Part shown: piece after piece, positions 1 to 7,657 of the stretch
Numbering within the stretch: the first letter of the stretch is position 1
Layout: every line of letters starts with the position of its first letter
From: an uncultured beta proteobacterium
GTDB lineage: Bacteria; Pseudomonadota; Gammaproteobacteria; Burkholderiales; Burkholderiaceae
Assembly: GCA_903835865.1 (NCBI GenBank)
Contig: CAILON010000229.1
Span: 1 to 14,105, forward strand
Direction of reading: 5' to 3'
Length of the DNA stretch: 14,105 bases
Made by a program: the position numbers and the translations under genes
The notes under the pieces: model-generated
What the model was told of the DNA's origin: nothing
The model's input: only the letters and a program-made list of their open reading frames with translations
Databases searched by the model: none

Positions 1-240
1 CGCAACAGGCAAGCCATGTAAGACACCTACAGATTCGTTACTGGCAGTTTTTTTATCGGCGATAACAGCTTCTGCCATTGCAGATTCTGCCGTTAAGGTA
101 ACAATCGCATTAAGGGTAGGATTGAAACGCTCTATTTGATCGAGGTGGGCTCGAATTAGCTGTTCTGCAGAAATTTTCTTAGTACGAATTAACTCTGATT
201 GTTCAGTTGCTGATAGAAAGCATAAATCGTCGTTTTGCAT
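1..240 (-). CDS. Amidase signature family protein, N-terminal fragment
   Basis: The gene starts at the ATG complementary to 238-240 and runs off the left edge, so only 80 residues are visible. They read as the N-terminus of an amidase signature enzyme (GatA/AtzF/amidase type): helical residues around LSATEQSELIRTKKISAEQL, then RAHLDQIERFNPTLNAIV, and at the edge GVLHGLPVA, which in the family leads directly into the catalytic lysine (V-K-D) of the Ser-Ser-Lys triad. That lysine and the serines lie outside the window, so activity cannot be judged. Family members hydrolyse amide bonds of small carboxamides or ureido acids. It follows the Bug receptor gene at 376-1386 on the same strand after 135 bp and may be the last gene of that operon or have its own promoter. 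An in-frame TTG six bases upstream is a possible alternative start; no strong Shine-Dalgarno sequence is seen. Confidence 0.8.
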   Translation of the reverse strand, partial: MQNDDLCFLSATEQSELIRTKKISAEQLIRAHLDQIERFNPTLNAIVTLTAESAMAEAVIADKKTASNESVGVLHGLPVA

Positions 241-375
241 TTTCAATCTGTCTCAATTATTATTGTTTTTACTGCTGATTTTTATAGTATAGGTGAGACC
301 CCTTCAAACTATGCAAACAAATTTGCTGTGTTGCACCATATTTTTTTACGGCGCTGAAGAAATAAATTTGCTAAC
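241..375 (-). promoter_or_regulatory. Intergenic region upstream of the amidase gene
   Basis: This A+T-rich 135-bp gap between two minus-strand genes has no convincing U-tract terminator for the operon to its right. On the minus strand a TATACTATAAAA stretch (about 281-292) lies roughly 40-50 bp before the amidase ATG and could be a -10 region, but no well-spaced -35 is clear. The 9-mer AAATTTGCT occurs twice, at 319-327 and 364-372, and the first copy is part of a small GCAAA-N4-TTTGC dyad (314-327). A promoter here is only a guess. Confidence 0.25.
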
Positions 376-1386
376 TTACTTCTTGTCATCCAGCGTCAAT
401 CCCAGACCACGAATTACTTTCCCCCAACGATCTGATTCAGCCTTGAGAAAGCTTGCGTATTCTTGCTCACTTGAACCACGAACTTCGGCACTCGTGCTGA
501 TTATCTTGTCTCTCAGCTCAGGATCTTGTAAGGCCTTATTTAAAGCGGCATTCATTTTGGCAACTATAGGTTTTGGAGTTCCAGCTGGTGCCATCACGCC
601 AGACCAAGCACCATATTCAACACCCGGAAGAATCGTCTCTGATAAAGTGGGGAGCTCTGGTAATGCGGCCATTCTTTTTAAGCTCGCACTTGCGATACCT
701 TTGAGATTCTTCTGTTTAATTTGAGGGATGAGGGAATTCGAGTTTCCCAACATAAATTGCACTTGTCCGCCGAGTAAATCTGCTAAGCCCGGAGCCTCGC
801 CTTTGTATGGGACATGGGTTGCTTGTGCTCCAATACTTTGAAGGAACAATACAGTAGCTAAATGCGTGACGTTACCCTCGCCTGCCGTGGCGTAATTTAC
901 CTTATTGGGGTTAGCCTTCAAATAAGCCACGAACTCTTTAATATTATTTGGCGGAAATGAAGGAGTTACTGCCAAGACAAAAGGAATGTTGGCAGTCAAG
1001 GCAACAGGAATTAATTCTTTCGTGTAATCGTAGTTGAGTTTGGGATAAAGATAAGGACTCAACACCATTGATGAAGTGTTATATAAAAAGGTATATCCAT
1101 CTGGTACTGCTTTCGAAACCATTTCGCCAGCAATATTGCCATTAGCTCCTGGCTTATTCTCAACGACAACGGAAACGCCTAAATTTTCCGTAAGCTTTGC
1201 AGCAATAGCACGCAATACTGAATCAGTGCCCCCACCTGCAGGAAAGCCCACGATAAACTTAATTGGACGAGAGGGATAAGCATCCTGCGCAAAAATGGTT
1301 TGCGAAAATCCCAACAGTACTATGGCAATGACTCCTAAAAGACCAATAGCAGCCTTGCGTTGCAACCCTTGCGTAGGAGAGTTCAT
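376..1386 (-). CDS. Bug/TctC-family periplasmic solute receptor (copy A)
   Basis: This is a 336-residue member of the Bug (TctC) family of periplasmic receptors, which bind small carboxylates, amino acids or related solutes, classically for tripartite tricarboxylate transporters. It has a signal peptide (hydrophobic residues about 13-32, likely cleavage IFA|QDAYP) and then the family N-terminus PSRPIKFIVGFPAGGGTD, with the first ligand loop GGGTDS. The second loop is YATAGEGNVTH, followed by THVPYKG and a C-terminal RWGKVIRGLG. The ATG at 1384-1386 was chosen because it overlaps the stop of the RraA-like gene as TAATG, indicating translational coupling; a TTG two codons upstream is possible but less likely. 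It is the last gene of the tight operon before the amidase. No tctA or tctB gene is present nearby. The ligand is unknown; coupling to the aldolase gene suggests a hydroxy- or oxo-acid related to that enzyme. Confidence 0.93.
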   Translation of the reverse strand: MNSPTQGLQRKAAIGLLGVIAIVLLGFSQTIFAQDAYPSRPIKFIVGFPAGGGTDSVLRAIAAKLTENLGVSVVVENKPGANGNIAGEMVSKAVPDGYTFLYNTSSMVLSPYLYPKLNYDYTKELIPVALTANIPFVLAVTPSFPPNNIKEFVAYLKANPNKVNYATAGEGNVTHLATVLFLQSIGAQATHVPYKGEAPGLADLLGGQVQFMLGNSNSLIPQIKQKNLKGIASASLKRMAALPELPTLSETILPGVEYGAWSGVMAPAGTPKPIVAKMNAALNKALQDPELRDKIISTSAEVRGSSEQEYASFLKAESDRWGKVIRGLGLTLDDKK

Positions 1387-2048
1387 TAGCAACCTTTTGA
1401 TTTAAGAACAGCGTCGATCCAAGAGTCGTTATAAGCGCCCTCTTTAATCGATTTGAGAGTGGCCACTTCTTGGGCGACTTTTTCCCTGCCCATTTGAGCA
1501 ACTTCTAATGCGACTTTGGGAGAGAAGGCAACAACGCCATCAGAGTCTCCCAGAACAATATCGCCTGGATTAATAATGAGACCACCGATAGATACGGGAA
1601 CATTGACAGCCCCTGGCCCATCTTTATAAGGCCCTCTTAAATTAACCCCTCTTGCCCAGCACGGGAATTGCGCTTTCTCAAAAGCATTGACATCACGAAT
1701 CGCGCCATCAATTACTGCCGCAACAGCGCCCTTTGCTTTGGCAACACTCATCATGATTTCACCAAAGAGGGCTCGAGTAATATCACCTTCGCCATCGACT
1801 ACTAAAACATCCCCTGGCTGCAACATTCTAAGTGCCAGATGAATCATGAGATTATCTCCCGACCGTACTTTCACCGTAACTGCATTACCGCAAGCGTTTA
1901 CAGGGGATTTGTTCACCGGATAAAGCCCGCAGGTGCCAATCAGGCGACCAGTGACATCGCCCACAATCGAAGTTGGAAACTGAGCCAAAGCTTTAATACC
2001 TTCAACTGAAGGTGCCACGCGATCCTGAATTTCTATTCCATTCCACAT
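1386..2048 (-). CDS. RraA-like protein: 4-hydroxy-2-oxoacid aldolase / oxaloacetate decarboxylase type
   Basis: This 220-residue protein belongs to the RraA / HMG-CHA class II aldolase family. It is longer than E. coli RraA and similar in length to catabolic 4-hydroxy-4-methyl-2-oxoglutarate or 4-carboxy-4-hydroxy-2-oxoadipate aldolases, which release pyruvate and often also decarboxylate oxaloacetate. Visible family elements are VGDVTGRLIG (about 29-38), QPGDVLVVDGEGD (77-89), ALFGEIM (93-99) with Gly96-Glu97, and VIDGAIRD (112-119), whose Arg118-Asp119 matches the R-D pair used for pyruvate and metal binding. PGDIVLGDSDGVV (161-173) follows. AAGGAA lies ahead of the ATG. The stop overlaps the ATG of the following receptor gene, and a 2-hydroxyacid dehydrogenase gene precedes it by 16 bp. 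Context favours a catabolic aldolase/decarboxylase over an RNase E regulator. The exact substrate is not known. Confidence 0.85.
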   Translation of the reverse strand: MWNGIEIQDRVAPSVEGIKALAQFPTSIVGDVTGRLIGTCGLYPVNKSPVNACGNAVTVKVRSGDNLMIHLALRMLQPGDVLVVDGEGDITRALFGEIMMSVAKAKGAVAAVIDGAIRDVNAFEKAQFPCWARGVNLRGPYKDGPGAVNVPVSIGGLIINPGDIVLGDSDGVVAFSPKVALEVAQMGREKVAQEVATLKSIKEGAYNDSWIDAVLKSKGC

Positions 2049-2064
2049 AATGATTCCTTAAATA

Positions 2065-3024
2065 TTAAATGCCATCGATTGGGGTTAGTAGTGGCTTACC
2101 TGCAAAATGTAAATTGACATTATCAATAAAGCGCTGCACCGAAGCATGTATCGCCTCTGGGGAGATTCCGGCAACATGGGGAGTTAAGACAGCATTCTCA
2201 AACTCAAGCAACTCTTGGGGCGGCTTGGGCTCACTCTCATACACATCTAGTGCGGCAGCAGCAATCACATTGCCAGCTAACGCTCTAGCCAATGCTTTGG
2301 TATCTACCAAGCTTCCTCGAGCGATATTGACAATAACTCCCTTAGAGCCAAGTGCAGCTAGCACTTCATCATTAATCATATGATAGGTTTCTTTTCCTCC
2401 AGGCGCCGCAACCACCAAAAAATCACACCACTGTGCCAAGCTGATCACGCTATCAAAATACTGATAACCCGTTTCATCACGACGCGTACGACTGAAATAA
2501 CCAATCTCCATCTCAAATGCTTGAGCGCGCTTAGCAATTTTTTTAGCGATGGCGCCCATTCCTACTAAACCTAGCTTTTTATAGGAAACATGGGGTGGTC
2601 TTGGAATATCGTCACGCCACATACCATGACGCACACCAGCATTCATAATCGGAATTTTCCGAATGGCAGCTAATAGGATGCCCATAGCATGATCTGCAAC
2701 GCAATCATCATTAGTCCCAGCAGCATTAGCAAGCCGAATGCCTTTGGACTTTGCATAATCTAAAGGCACGTTTTCATACCCAACACCTAAAGTGCAAATA
2801 ATCTCTAGATTTGGCATGGCATCGATTTCACTCTCGAGCAAACCATTCGTGCCATTCGTTAAAACAACACGAATATCTTTTCCCCTCGCCGCTATTTGAG
2901 CTGCTCCATTGGTGCGATCTTTACCCAAATCTTCATTGGGGGCGTAGATCATGTCAAAGTGCTGGGAGACCAGCTCACGATGTTCTTCGGTGATGTACAC
3001 CAATACTAATGCCAGGGGCTTCAT
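2065..3024 (-). CDS. D-isomer-specific 2-hydroxyacid dehydrogenase (hydroxypyruvate/glyoxylate reductase-like)
   Basis: This 319-residue enzyme is of usual length for the D-2-hydroxyacid dehydrogenase family, which interconverts 2-oxo acids and D-2-hydroxy acids with NAD(P)H in the cytoplasm. The substrate domain has CTLGVGYENV (77-86). The nucleotide fold starts at LGLVGMGAIA (151-160), where the third glycine of GxGxxG is alanine. The catalytic residues are visible: Arg236 in NIARGSLVD, Glu265 in YESEP and His283 in LTPHVAG. After the second strand comes YFSRTRR (176-182); a Ser-Arg-Thr-Arg cluster there is typical of NADP(H)-preferring members of the glyoxylate/hydroxypyruvate reductase group, so NADPH use is inferred. 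The start has GGAGAAGC just upstream, within 10 bp of the preceding gene's stop. In this operon it probably feeds or drains the 2-oxo acid used by the RraA-like protein. Substrate not determined. Confidence 0.93.
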   Translation of the reverse strand: MKPLALVLVYITEEHRELVSQHFDMIYAPNEDLGKDRTNGAAQIAARGKDIRVVLTNGTNGLLESEIDAMPNLEIICTLGVGYENVPLDYAKSKGIRLANAAGTNDDCVADHAMGILLAAIRKIPIMNAGVRHGMWRDDIPRPPHVSYKKLGLVGMGAIAKKIAKRAQAFEMEIGYFSRTRRDETGYQYFDSVISLAQWCDFLVVAAPGGKETYHMINDEVLAALGSKGVIVNIARGSLVDTKALARALAGNVIAAAALDVYESEPKPPQELLEFENAVLTPHVAGISPEAIHASVQRFIDNVNLHFAGKPLLTPIDGI

Positions 3025-3034
3025 TGCTTCTCCG

Positions 3035-4207
3035 CTAATTCCAATACCTGATAGCAGCTGGAGCCGCCTTCATCTTAAGTCTTTCGCCAGTATCGCTGAC
3101 TTTTTTTCCATCAATCTTATACAGACGAATCTCTTGGTTATATGCGTCCTGCACTAAGACATTGCGATCATCCGCTGTGAAGGCTTGCCCCTGTAACCAG
3201 TGTCCGCCCTTCACCTCTGATAGATACTCTAATTTGCCATCCTGTATGCCAAACAACTTATAACTAGCTTCACCATAAAACGGTGATGATTTAGGCTTAT
3301 TACTACCATTGATCACAGTGACACCAATCAGTTTGCCATTTGGGGAAAAAGAAACGCCCTCAGGGGTTTGCCCAACTGTCACGGTATCAACCACTCTAGG
3401 AGGCTCTTCACTCAGATTAATCAAGCTGATAGTGTCAGCATCGCCTTGGCCCCCACCTAAATTACCTACTACCGCATATTTACCGCTCGAATCAATATCA
3501 ATGCCATAGGGTTTGAGTCCTGCGTATATCGTTTTTTTATTCAGGGTGATATTGCTACCGTTAATGTCTAAGATAGAAATTTGATTATCTCCATCGCGAG
3601 TTAATAAAGCACGACGACCATCTGGGGCAATCACAATTTGACTGGGGCCAGATTTATCACCGATGGTAATTTTTTGCTTCTCAGTCAGTTTTTGACCTTT
3701 AATTTCGACAACAGAGACTGTGCCACCTACGCGATTTGGAACTAAAGCAAGATCACCGGCACGGTTAACAGCAAGACCCGATGGGCCAGCACCCAAAGAA
3801 ATAGAGTCAACCACTTTTAAAGATTCTTTTCCATTACCTAAGGCCACCAAAGAAATCAGATCCGAGGAAATCACTTTATTAGAGTCATTTGGATCTAACT
3901 TTGTAGCAGCGGTAACCAAAGCATATTTTTTATCAGGCAGGACTGCGATCGAAGCGGGTGGACCTACCAAGGATGTAGGCATGACCAAATCCGAAAGTAG
4001 TCTTAGCTTGTCATCCCTTAACTCCACCAAGGCCAAAGTATCTTGTCCTTTGCCAACCTTGCCAACTCCATCCACTAATACCGCCCTACCATCTTGGATC
4101 GACAGAAACTTTGAGCTATCAGAGCCTCCGATGCCAGCACAAGCCGAAAGGGTAAGTAGGGAAACTAAAGACATCGGTGCTAGTGCAGATTTAATTTTCA
4201 TGATCAT
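3035..4207 (-). CDS. YncE-like beta-propeller lipoprotein
   Basis: This is a predicted lipoprotein of up to 390 residues. The N-terminus has a basic start, a hydrophobic stretch and the lipobox L-S-A-C (Cys23), so it should be lipid-anchored in the periplasm. The remainder is a series of propeller blades, each with a strand pattern such as ASIAVLPDKKYALVT, GLAVNRAGDLALVPN, IVIAPDGRRALLTRD, GIDIDSSGKYAVVGN and GVSFSPNGKLIGVTV, as in YncE, lactonase-like and surface-layer propellers. No catalytic motif is recognised; such proteins may bind ligands or partners, or hydrolyse lactones. Two starts are possible: the ATG at 4205-4207, which overlaps the preceding stop as ATGA and implies coupling, and the ATG at 4199-4201 (MKIKS), better spaced from AAAGG. 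It sits between a Bug receptor and the D-2-hydroxyacid dehydrogenase, unusual company for a propeller lipoprotein. Its role is unknown. Confidence 0.85.
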   Translation of the reverse strand: MIMKIKSALAPMSLVSLLTLSACAGIGGSDSSKFLSIQDGRAVLVDGVGKVGKGQDTLALVELRDDKLRLLSDLVMPTSLVGPPASIAVLPDKKYALVTAATKLDPNDSNKVISSDLISLVALGNGKESLKVVDSISLGAGPSGLAVNRAGDLALVPNRVGGTVSVVEIKGQKLTEKQKITIGDKSGPSQIVIAPDGRRALLTRDGDNQISILDINGSNITLNKKTIYAGLKPYGIDIDSSGKYAVVGNLGGGQGDADTISLINLSEEPPRVVDTVTVGQTPEGVSFSPNGKLIGVTVINGSNKPKSSPFYGEASYKLFGIQDGKLEYLSEVKGGHWLQGQAFTADDRNVLVQDAYNQEIRLYKIDGKKVSDTGERLKMKAAPAAIRYWN

Positions 4208-5154
4208 TCAACCTTTGCACCAGAAATCTGCACTAAACGACCCCACTTTGGAATCTCTACTGCAATGAGATCTCTAAATTCTGCTGGAGTACTGCCAACA
4301 CCTTTTGAGCCTTGCTCAGCAAATGTTTTTTGAACTTCAGGATCATTAACTACTTTCTTAATAGCTGCTGCTAGCTTATTAATAATTGGCTCCGGGGTTT
4401 TTGCTGGAGCCAAAATACCATTCCAGAGAACCACTTCATACCCAGGAAGCACTTCATCAATCGCAGGAACATTGGGAATGCGTGCTGACCTAGTCTTAGT
4501 CGTGACTCCTAATGGGCGTAATTTTCCACTATCAATATAGGGCAATACTTCAACTAAAGGGGAGAACACTAACTGAATCTGGCCAGCTAACAAATCTGCA
4601 TTGGCAGGTGCGCCACCCTTATAAGGTACGTGGGTCATCTTCCCGTTAATCATGCTATTAAACAATGCACCGGATAGATGTTGTGAGGTGCCATTCCCGG
4701 CGGAACCATAAAAGAGCTCTTTTTGTTGCGCTAATTTAATAAACTCATTTAAATCCTTCGCTGGAATATCTGGGTTGACCATCAACACATTGGGAATTAA
4801 TGCAATTTGTGAGACGGGGGCCAGATCTTTTTGCAAACTAAAAGTGAGATTCTTAAACAAAGACATATTGGTGGCTAAAGTGCTAGTTGCCATTAGCAAG
4901 GTATAGCCATCTGACGGCGCATTAACAACATATTGAGCACCAGTGTTACCCCCGGCCCCCGGCTTATTGTCGACCACAACGTTTTGACCCAATTGCGCTT
5001 TCAGCTTTTGCGCGATCAAACGCGCCGTAATATCAGTGCTTCCACCTGGTGAGAGTGGTACCACCAAAGTAATGGGTTTTTGTGGCCATTCACTTTGAGC
5101 AGAGACACCACAAACCCACAAACTAGTTGCTAGGATCGCTATCCATTTATTCAT
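4204..5154 (-). CDS. Bug/TctC-family periplasmic solute receptor (copy B)
   Basis: This 316-residue receptor begins at the ATG complementary to 5152-5154, chosen because AAGGAG lies eight bases upstream and because the signal peptide then starts normally (MNKWIAILATSLWVCGVSA|QSEW); longer in-frame starts upstream would put a polar extension before it. The mature part shows the Bug pattern: WPQKPITLVVPLSPGGSTD with loop GGSTD, VVDNKPGAGGNTG, DGYTLL, the second loop YGSAGNGTSQHLSG and MTHVPYKG. Of the four receptors here it is closest to the family norm. It lies 34 bp after the AA_synth gene and its TGA stop overlaps the first ATG of the lipoprotein gene. The ligand is unknown. No TctA/TctB membrane partner is encoded in the window. 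Confidence 0.94.
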   Translation of the reverse strand: MNKWIAILATSLWVCGVSAQSEWPQKPITLVVPLSPGGSTDITARLIAQKLKAQLGQNVVVDNKPGAGGNTGAQYVVNAPSDGYTLLMATSTLATNMSLFKNLTFSLQKDLAPVSQIALIPNVLMVNPDIPAKDLNEFIKLAQQKELFYGSAGNGTSQHLSGALFNSMINGKMTHVPYKGGAPANADLLAGQIQLVFSPLVEVLPYIDSGKLRPLGVTTKTRSARIPNVPAIDEVLPGYEVVLWNGILAPAKTPEPIINKLAAAIKKVVNDPEVQKTFAEQGSKGVGSTPAEFRDLIAVEIPKWGRLVQISGAKVE

Positions 5155-5188
5155 GAAATGACTCCTTCTTTTCTGACTAATCACTTGA

Positions 5189-5770
5189 TTAGCGCTGACC
5201 ATCACCAACAGAAATTTGTTCTACACGTAGGCCGCCCAAACGTTCATGTACACGACCACCGGTAGACATCGCTAAGGCATAAACTAATTCATCGGGACGT
5301 GGTGAATCGACCATGCCAACATCGATCGTATTAAAGTGACTGCGTATGTAACACGCCTCAATATGATGAAGCGGAATTTGCAAACGATATCCTGCAGCTG
5401 CAACTACTTTTGCAGCAGGAACAATCGACTTCGCATTAGTTAATACGGCGCGCATAGCCCAACCACCAGCCTCATGCCATATAGCGCCATGCTCTAACTC
5501 TCCATCAAGACCAACGATCGCGCCTTTTCCGTAAGTCTCAATCTTGTCCTTGCCGCCTAAGGTATCAATCAACTCAACAACCATCTCATTGGCCATTTCG
5601 CGAGCATCTTTAACCAAACCTGAAAGATCCTCTACATAGCGACCTGCATACGGGTTCTTAATCACGCAAGCAATCACGCCAATCTTTAAAGGTACCTTAG
5701 CTGCTGGACCACGCTCGTGATACACCGTCTCTACTGAGAGTAATTTTTTTCTAATATTAATTAATGACAT
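5189..5770 (-). CDS. AA_synth (DUF1185) family protein
   Basis: This 193-residue protein matches the AA_synth/DUF1185 family, often named 'amino acid synthesis protein' although no reaction is established to my knowledge. Conserved blocks visible are IKNPYAGRYVEDL (37-49), GKGAIVGLDGELEHGA (81-96), IPLHHIEACYIRSHF (132-146) and GGRVHERLGGL (171-181). The repeated His, Arg and Glu residues suggest an active or ligand-binding site. No signal peptide is present, so it is probably cytoplasmic. The start complementary to 5768-5770 is favoured because GAAGGAG lies just upstream; a start ten codons further out would lack a ribosome binding site. It lies between two Bug receptor genes, 30 bp downstream of one and 34 bp upstream of the other, which points to a role in metabolising the ligand they capture rather than in amino acid biosynthesis. 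Confidence 0.85.
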   Translation of the reverse strand: MSLINIRKKLLSVETVYHERGPAAKVPLKIGVIACVIKNPYAGRYVEDLSGLVKDAREMANEMVVELIDTLGGKDKIETYGKGAIVGLDGELEHGAIWHEAGGWAMRAVLTNAKSIVPAAKVVAAAGYRLQIPLHHIEACYIRSHFNTIDVGMVDSPRPDELVYALAMSTGGRVHERLGGLRVEQISVGDGQR

Positions 5771-5800
5771 CTTTGTCTCCTTCAAATAAATTTTGATCAA

Positions 5801-6748
5801 TTATTGTTGCTCTAGACCGCTCGCCTGAAAAATCCTTCCCCACTTAGTGATATCGGATTCGATTACCTTACCAAATTCTTGTGGAGTAGATGCAGAGGTA
5901 ACCAATCCAGAAGTCACAAAACGCTTCTTTAAGTTTGGATTTGTAAGCGCATCATTTAAGCTCTTAGATAACTTAGAAATGACTTCTGGCGGTAATTTCG
6001 CTGGACCGGCTAAACCAAACCAGACTGTAAGGTCGTACCCCGGTACGCCTGACTCCGCTAAGGTAGGAATTTCTGGTGCAAGTGGTGACCTGGTTTTGGT
6101 GGTAACGCCTAATGCGTTTACCTGCCCAGCTTTATAAGCAGTTAATCCATTGACAAAATCGGCAATCGTAAATTGAATGCTACCTCCAATTAAATCCGTC
6201 ATCGCCTGAGGAACGCCGCGATAGGAAACGCCTGTCGCTTGGAAATTACCCATCGTAAGAAGTTGCACAGTACACATCTGAGCACTACCAGAGCCATAGC
6301 CATAGGACAAGGCATCTGGATTCTTCTTGCCATACTCAATCAGTTGCTTGGTAGTCTTCACAGGAAGGCTGGTAGATGAAACCAATAAAAAAGGTCCCTC
6401 CGCAATCAATCCAATGGGGGTGAAATCTGTTCTTGGATCGTATTTGAGATTCTTAAAAACGCTTACGTTACTTGCGCCTGTGGTTACACCTACCATCAAC
6501 AAGGTATAGCCATCAGGGGCAGCATTGACTGCTGCACTAGTGCCAATGATTCCACTAGCGCCACCCATGTTATCGACTACGATCGACTGCCCAAGGTTGC
6601 TACCCATGCTTTCAGCCAAAGTTCGAGCCACTACATCAGTAATGCTGCCTACTGGAAAAGGCACAATTAGGCGAATGGTTCTATCTGGATAAGCAGCACT
6701 TGCTCCCAGGGATAAAAATAAACAGGCAATGGCAATGATTTTTTTCAT
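5801..6748 (-). CDS. Bug/TctC-family periplasmic solute receptor (copy C, unusual ligand loop)
   Basis: This 315-residue receptor has signal peptide MKKIIAIACLFLSLGASA followed by AYPDRTIRLIVPF. The first ligand loop reads PVGSITD where most Bug proteins, including the other three here, have P-x-GG-x-x-D, so the glycine pair is lost. The second loop is also divergent, YGYGSGSAQMCTV, with Cys and Met in positions that are usually small or polar. The rest fits the family: VVDNMGGASGIIG, DGYTLLMVG, VSYRGVPQAMTDLIGG, a C-terminal KWGRIF. GAAGGG precedes the ATG. It follows the HIBADH-family gene by 21 bp. The altered loops suggest a ligand different from those of copies A, B and D, perhaps lacking a second carboxylate; this is inference from loop sequence alone. 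Confidence 0.92.
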   Translation of the reverse strand: MKKIIAIACLFLSLGASAAYPDRTIRLIVPFPVGSITDVVARTLAESMGSNLGQSIVVDNMGGASGIIGTSAAVNAAPDGYTLLMVGVTTGASNVSVFKNLKYDPRTDFTPIGLIAEGPFLLVSSTSLPVKTTKQLIEYGKKNPDALSYGYGSGSAQMCTVQLLTMGNFQATGVSYRGVPQAMTDLIGGSIQFTIADFVNGLTAYKAGQVNALGVTTKTRSPLAPEIPTLAESGVPGYDLTVWFGLAGPAKLPPEVISKLSKSLNDALTNPNLKKRFVTSGLVTSASTPQEFGKVIESDITKWGRIFQASGLEQQ

Positions 6749-6769
6749 AAGCCCTTCAGTATTTGATTA

Positions 6770-7657
6770 TTAATTTGGTTTACTACCAAACTCAACACCA
6801 GCCCATTCTTCAATGTGATGTATCGGAAATACGTTGTCTTTATCCCCATCACCTTGTGACATAGCAAAGGCCAAGAACTGACGAGCGGCAGGATTGACCT
6901 GCATAGGAACTCCTAATTTTTCTGCCTCATCAATACACATCTTCACGTCTTTATGTAAGAGCTCTGTTGTAAAACGCACAGGAAAGCTACGATCTAGGAC
7001 GCACTGTGGAATGCGCTCGAGGGTTGCAAAGGATCTACCGCTAGAGACATTAATGACATCGAGCATTGTCTTTGCATCTAAGCCAGCCTTCACGCCATAA
7101 ACCAACGCTTCACAGCTAGCAATCATGCTAGTTGCGTACAAAGTGTTGTTGATAATTTTTACTGTCTGACCTAGGGTCGGATCAGCCCCAAGGTAAAAAA
7201 TATTTTTTCCTAAGGCTGACAGTATGGGTTTAATACTTTCAAAGATATCCTGAGGGCCTGAAGCCATTACTGCTAGAGTACCCTTCTCCGCCGCAACAAT
7301 GCCGCCACTCACTGGAGAACCAATCAATGGAATGTGATTCTTTTCCAAGATCGCACAAACTTGCTTAGTAACAGATGGGCCAGTAGTGGATAAATCGACA
7401 ACAACTTTTACCTTACTGCCCTGAGCTACCTCTGCAGCTACTTCAGCAACAATTTGGGGCATTGGCAAACAAAGTAATACAGTCTCAACCTCAGATGCCA
7501 AGTCTTTGACGGATGAACAGACCTTTGCTCCTGAGCTAGCGAGTCGATCTAATGCTTTCTGACTTTTGTCATAAATGCACAGCTCATATCCAGCAGCAAT
7601 CAGGCGGTTTGCAAAATGAAATCCAATATTGCCAACTCCAATGAGTCCAATCTTCAT
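6770..7657 (-). CDS. 3-hydroxyisobutyrate dehydrogenase-family beta-hydroxyacid dehydrogenase (first)
   Basis: This 295-residue enzyme belongs to the HIBADH / tartronate semialdehyde reductase family, which oxidises beta-hydroxy acids or reduces the matching semialdehydes. The Rossmann motif is GLIGVGNIG (4-12), and the second strand ends in IYDKS with Asp30, which favours NAD(H). The substrate motif is GSPVSGG (113-119), with Gly113 where Asp is common. The catalytic lysine is visible as Lys167 in GQTVKIINN, with Asn171 nearby; LLHKDVKM (233-240) matches the family's later KD motif. It is the first gene of the long operon, with a very strong TTGGAGGAGAC ribosome binding site and a 144-bp upstream region that carries two dyads. 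The substrate is unknown. Confidence 0.92.
   Translation of the reverse strand: MKIGLIGVGNIGFHFANRLIAAGYELCIYDKSQKALDRLASSGAKVCSSVKDLASEVETVLLCLPMPQIVAEVAAEVAQGSKVKVVVDLSTTGPSVTKQVCAILEKNHIPLIGSPVSGGIVAAEKGTLAVMASGPQDIFESIKPILSALGKNIFYLGADPTLGQTVKIINNTLYATSMIASCEALVYGVKAGLDAKTMLDVINVSSGRSFATLERIPQCVLDRSFPVRFTTELLHKDVKMCIDEAEKLGVPMQVNPAARQFLAFAMSQGDGDKDNVFPIHHIEEWAGVEFGSKPN

Noticed and set aside
293..724. Plus-strand open frame of 143 codons overlapping the end of receptor copy A
   Set aside because: It is antisense to a clear Bug receptor gene, has low-complexity Ser/Leu composition, no ribosome binding site and no recognisable domain.
1259..1501. Minus-strand open frame across the RraA-like/receptor junction
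   Set aside because: It is out of frame with two well-supported genes that are coupled by a TAATG overlap, so it has no room to be real.
1386..2048. Identification as RraA, inhibitor of RNase E
   Set aside because: The protein is longer than E. coli RraA, retains the R-D pair used for pyruvate/metal binding in aldolases and lies in a catabolic operon.
3720..4268. Plus-strand open frame of 182 codons opposite the beta-propeller lipoprotein
   Set aside because: It is antisense to a gene with lipobox and blade repeats and its Pro/Ser/Thr-rich translation is typical of a shadow frame.
5155..5208. Upstream extension of receptor copy B (extra 18 residues)
   Set aside because: It would place a polar stretch before a good signal peptide and overlap the end of the AA_synth gene; the strong AAGGAG fits the ATG at 5154.
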